The notes under the pieces were generated by a model. The model was not told the DNA's origin and ran no database searches. It saw nothing but the letters and a program-made list of their open reading frames with translations. Source: Yinghuangia elevatio (GTDB lineage: Bacteria; Actinomycetota; Actinomycetes; Streptomycetales; Streptomycetaceae). Taken from it: DNA of 18,097 nucleotides. Made by a program: the position numbers and the translations under genes. Positions 17,228 through 18,097 of the stretch are shown here, in pieces. How positions within the stretch are numbered: the first letter of the stretch is position 1; each line of letters opens with the position of its first letter. The stretch is from contig NZ_JBEZFP010000177.1 in the NCBI RefSeq assembly GCF_040649515.1, positions 1 through 18,097 of the forward strand, written 5' to 3'.

Positions 17228-17963
17228 TCAGTGGTCGGGAAGGCTGCCCAGAGGACGCGGGTCCGCGCCGGTGACCTGCCGGGCGAATTCCCGTGAGATG
17301 CCGAGGATCTCGTGCATCGGGACCGGCCGGCGGCTCAGGTCGGCCGACTCGTGCGCCTCCTGCGACCAGAGGAACGGATACACCGTCACCCCGTGGGTGG
17401 GCGACAGCTCCGCCACGTCGCGGGACCAGTGCGACCATCGCACCGAGGAGTAGAACTCCGGCAACGCCTCCCCGGCCAGCAGCCACCCCAGCCAGTCGCC
17501 GTGGCCCGCGCCGAGGGGCTCCCAGGACACCGAGTCCGGGGCGAAGTACACCACTTCCCCGGAGTCTCCCGGCCGCCGCCCCCGGCGGGATCGCGGCCGT
17601 TGACGGCGAACACGCGGCCAGCACGTCGTGTGCCGGCACCAGCCCGGCGGCGGGCGACCAGCCCCGGTCCGGTACGGCCGGAAAGCCGTTCACCGCCCCC
17701 AGCCCGGGCATGCCGCCGGCCGCACCGGTGCCTGCGCCCCCGTACACACGCACCCAGCCGTCGTCCACCAGGATCCCGCCGCAGTGCAGGGCCACGGCGC
17801 CGACGAAAGAGCGCGTGGTGACCTGCAGTTGCCGTAGGCACGCGGCGCCTTGTGCGGCGTCCCCGGGCAGCGGGGTCACGCGTACCGAACTCCCCGCGAC
17901 CGCCTACGCGACGAGCGGCCAGGCCGGATCCGCTATATCGGTCAGGTCCTCCACATCACGCAA
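17228..17963 (-). pseudogene. DUF2625 family gene broken by one stop codon and two frameshifts
   Basis: Read across three frames this encodes a DUF2625 protein of about 245 residues and unknown function. The parts are LRDVEDLTDIADPAWPLVA, then SSVRVTPLPGD to LRQLQVTTRSFVGAVALHCG, GILVDDGWVRVYGG, PAHDVLA, VFAVNGRDP, VVYFAPDSVSWEPLGAGHG and the C-terminal GVTVYPFLWSQE, RRPVPMHEILGISREFARQ. Three lesions are seen. A TAG (17904-17906) follows LVA. One base seems lost near 17613-17617, where GGCCGCGTG is expected to be GGCCGGCGTG. One G seems lost near 17566-17572 from a G run. Adding two bases restores a multiple of three. The start is uncertain; TTG at 17963 is the best fit and may itself be degraded. 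Two lesions in G-rich runs could be sequencing errors, but the stop makes true decay more likely. Confidence 0.75.
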
Positions 17964-18017
17964 CTGGCCATAGTCGCAGCGGTGGTCGCGGCCCACCGCG
18001 CCCGGCGTCCGGAGCGG

Positions 18018-18056
18018 ACAGCCGAAGCGGCCTCGGAGGCCGAAGCGGTCGGCTGT
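18018..18056. other. Nested hairpin near the window end
   Basis: ACAGCCGA (18018-18025) and TCGGCTGT (18049-18056) pair perfectly. Inside, GGCCTC and GAGGCC (18029-18041) form a tight second stem with a one-base loop, flanked by two copies of CGAAGCGG. It may be a terminator for a gene entering from the right or part of a regulatory region. No gene could be called in 17964-18097. Confidence 0.4.
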
Positions 18057-18097
18057 GGTGGACGTCCGCGGCGGGGCGTCCTGACCGGTGCCGGGCG

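Noticed and set aside
17880..18097. Plus-strand frame open to the window edge (reading RIRYIGQVLHITQLAIVAAV onward)
   Set aside because: It looks slightly membrane-like, but it is antisense to the DUF2625 remnant, has no good start or ribosome binding site and cannot be judged without sequence beyond the window.

Overview
The DNA is very GC-rich with strongly GC-biased third codon positions, frequent GTG starts and Shine-Dalgarno sites of the AGGAGG type. It carries typical actinobacterial families (Rox-like flavin monooxygenase, SigG-type ECF sigma factors with a SnoaL-like tail, DUF664/DinB protein, HxlR and ArsR regulators paired with MFS pumps, DUF2625). This points to a chromosomal accessory region of a Streptomyces-like actinomycete. 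No tRNA, rRNA, insertion sequence, phage gene or CRISPR array was seen. All statements come from reading the sequence and from family knowledge; no search was run.

Layout. Bases 13-1470 encode a rifampicin-monooxygenase-like enzyme. A 0.5 kb stretch with at most a tiny hydrophobic peptide follows, then a DUF664/DinB protein (1977-2504). On the minus strand lie a short BKACE (DUF849) enzyme (2582-3313) and a GAPDH (3418-4422). The GAPDH is divergent from a MarR regulator (4564-5082) across an AT-rich promoter/operator island. Next come an ECF sigma factor (5293-6279) and an MFS pump (6305-7663, minus) divergent from its likely HxlR regulator (7774-8226), with two matching 19-bp palindromes between them. 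A second MFS pump (8287-9831, minus) overlaps the stop of an ArsR-type regulator (9828-10511, minus). A 54-bp nested palindrome lies upstream of that pair. A secreted subtilase (10826-12775) ends at a strong hairpin. A RibD/DHFR-like reductase (12964-13527) converges on a second SigG-type sigma factor (13541-14548, minus). Glutamate decarboxylase (14764-16155) and glutaminase (16155-17096) form a coupled operon behind an unusual array of 10-bp repeats. The right end holds a G-rich heptanucleotide repeat and a broken DUF2625 gene (17228-17963, minus).

How the parts work together. Three regulator/target pairs (MarR-GAPDH, HxlR-MFS, ArsR-MFS), the Rox-like enzyme and two SnoaL-tailed sigma factors give the region a chemical-stress or xenobiotic-response character. 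The gad-glsA operon would turn glutamine into glutamate plus ammonia and then into GABA plus CO2, using one proton; this is the logic of the glutamine-dependent acid resistance known in enterobacteria. The most unusual features are the decamer array before gad, the twin HxlR palindromes, the GAPDH/MarR divergon (reminiscent of pentalenolactone resistance loci) and a DUF2625 pseudogene with three separate lesions.
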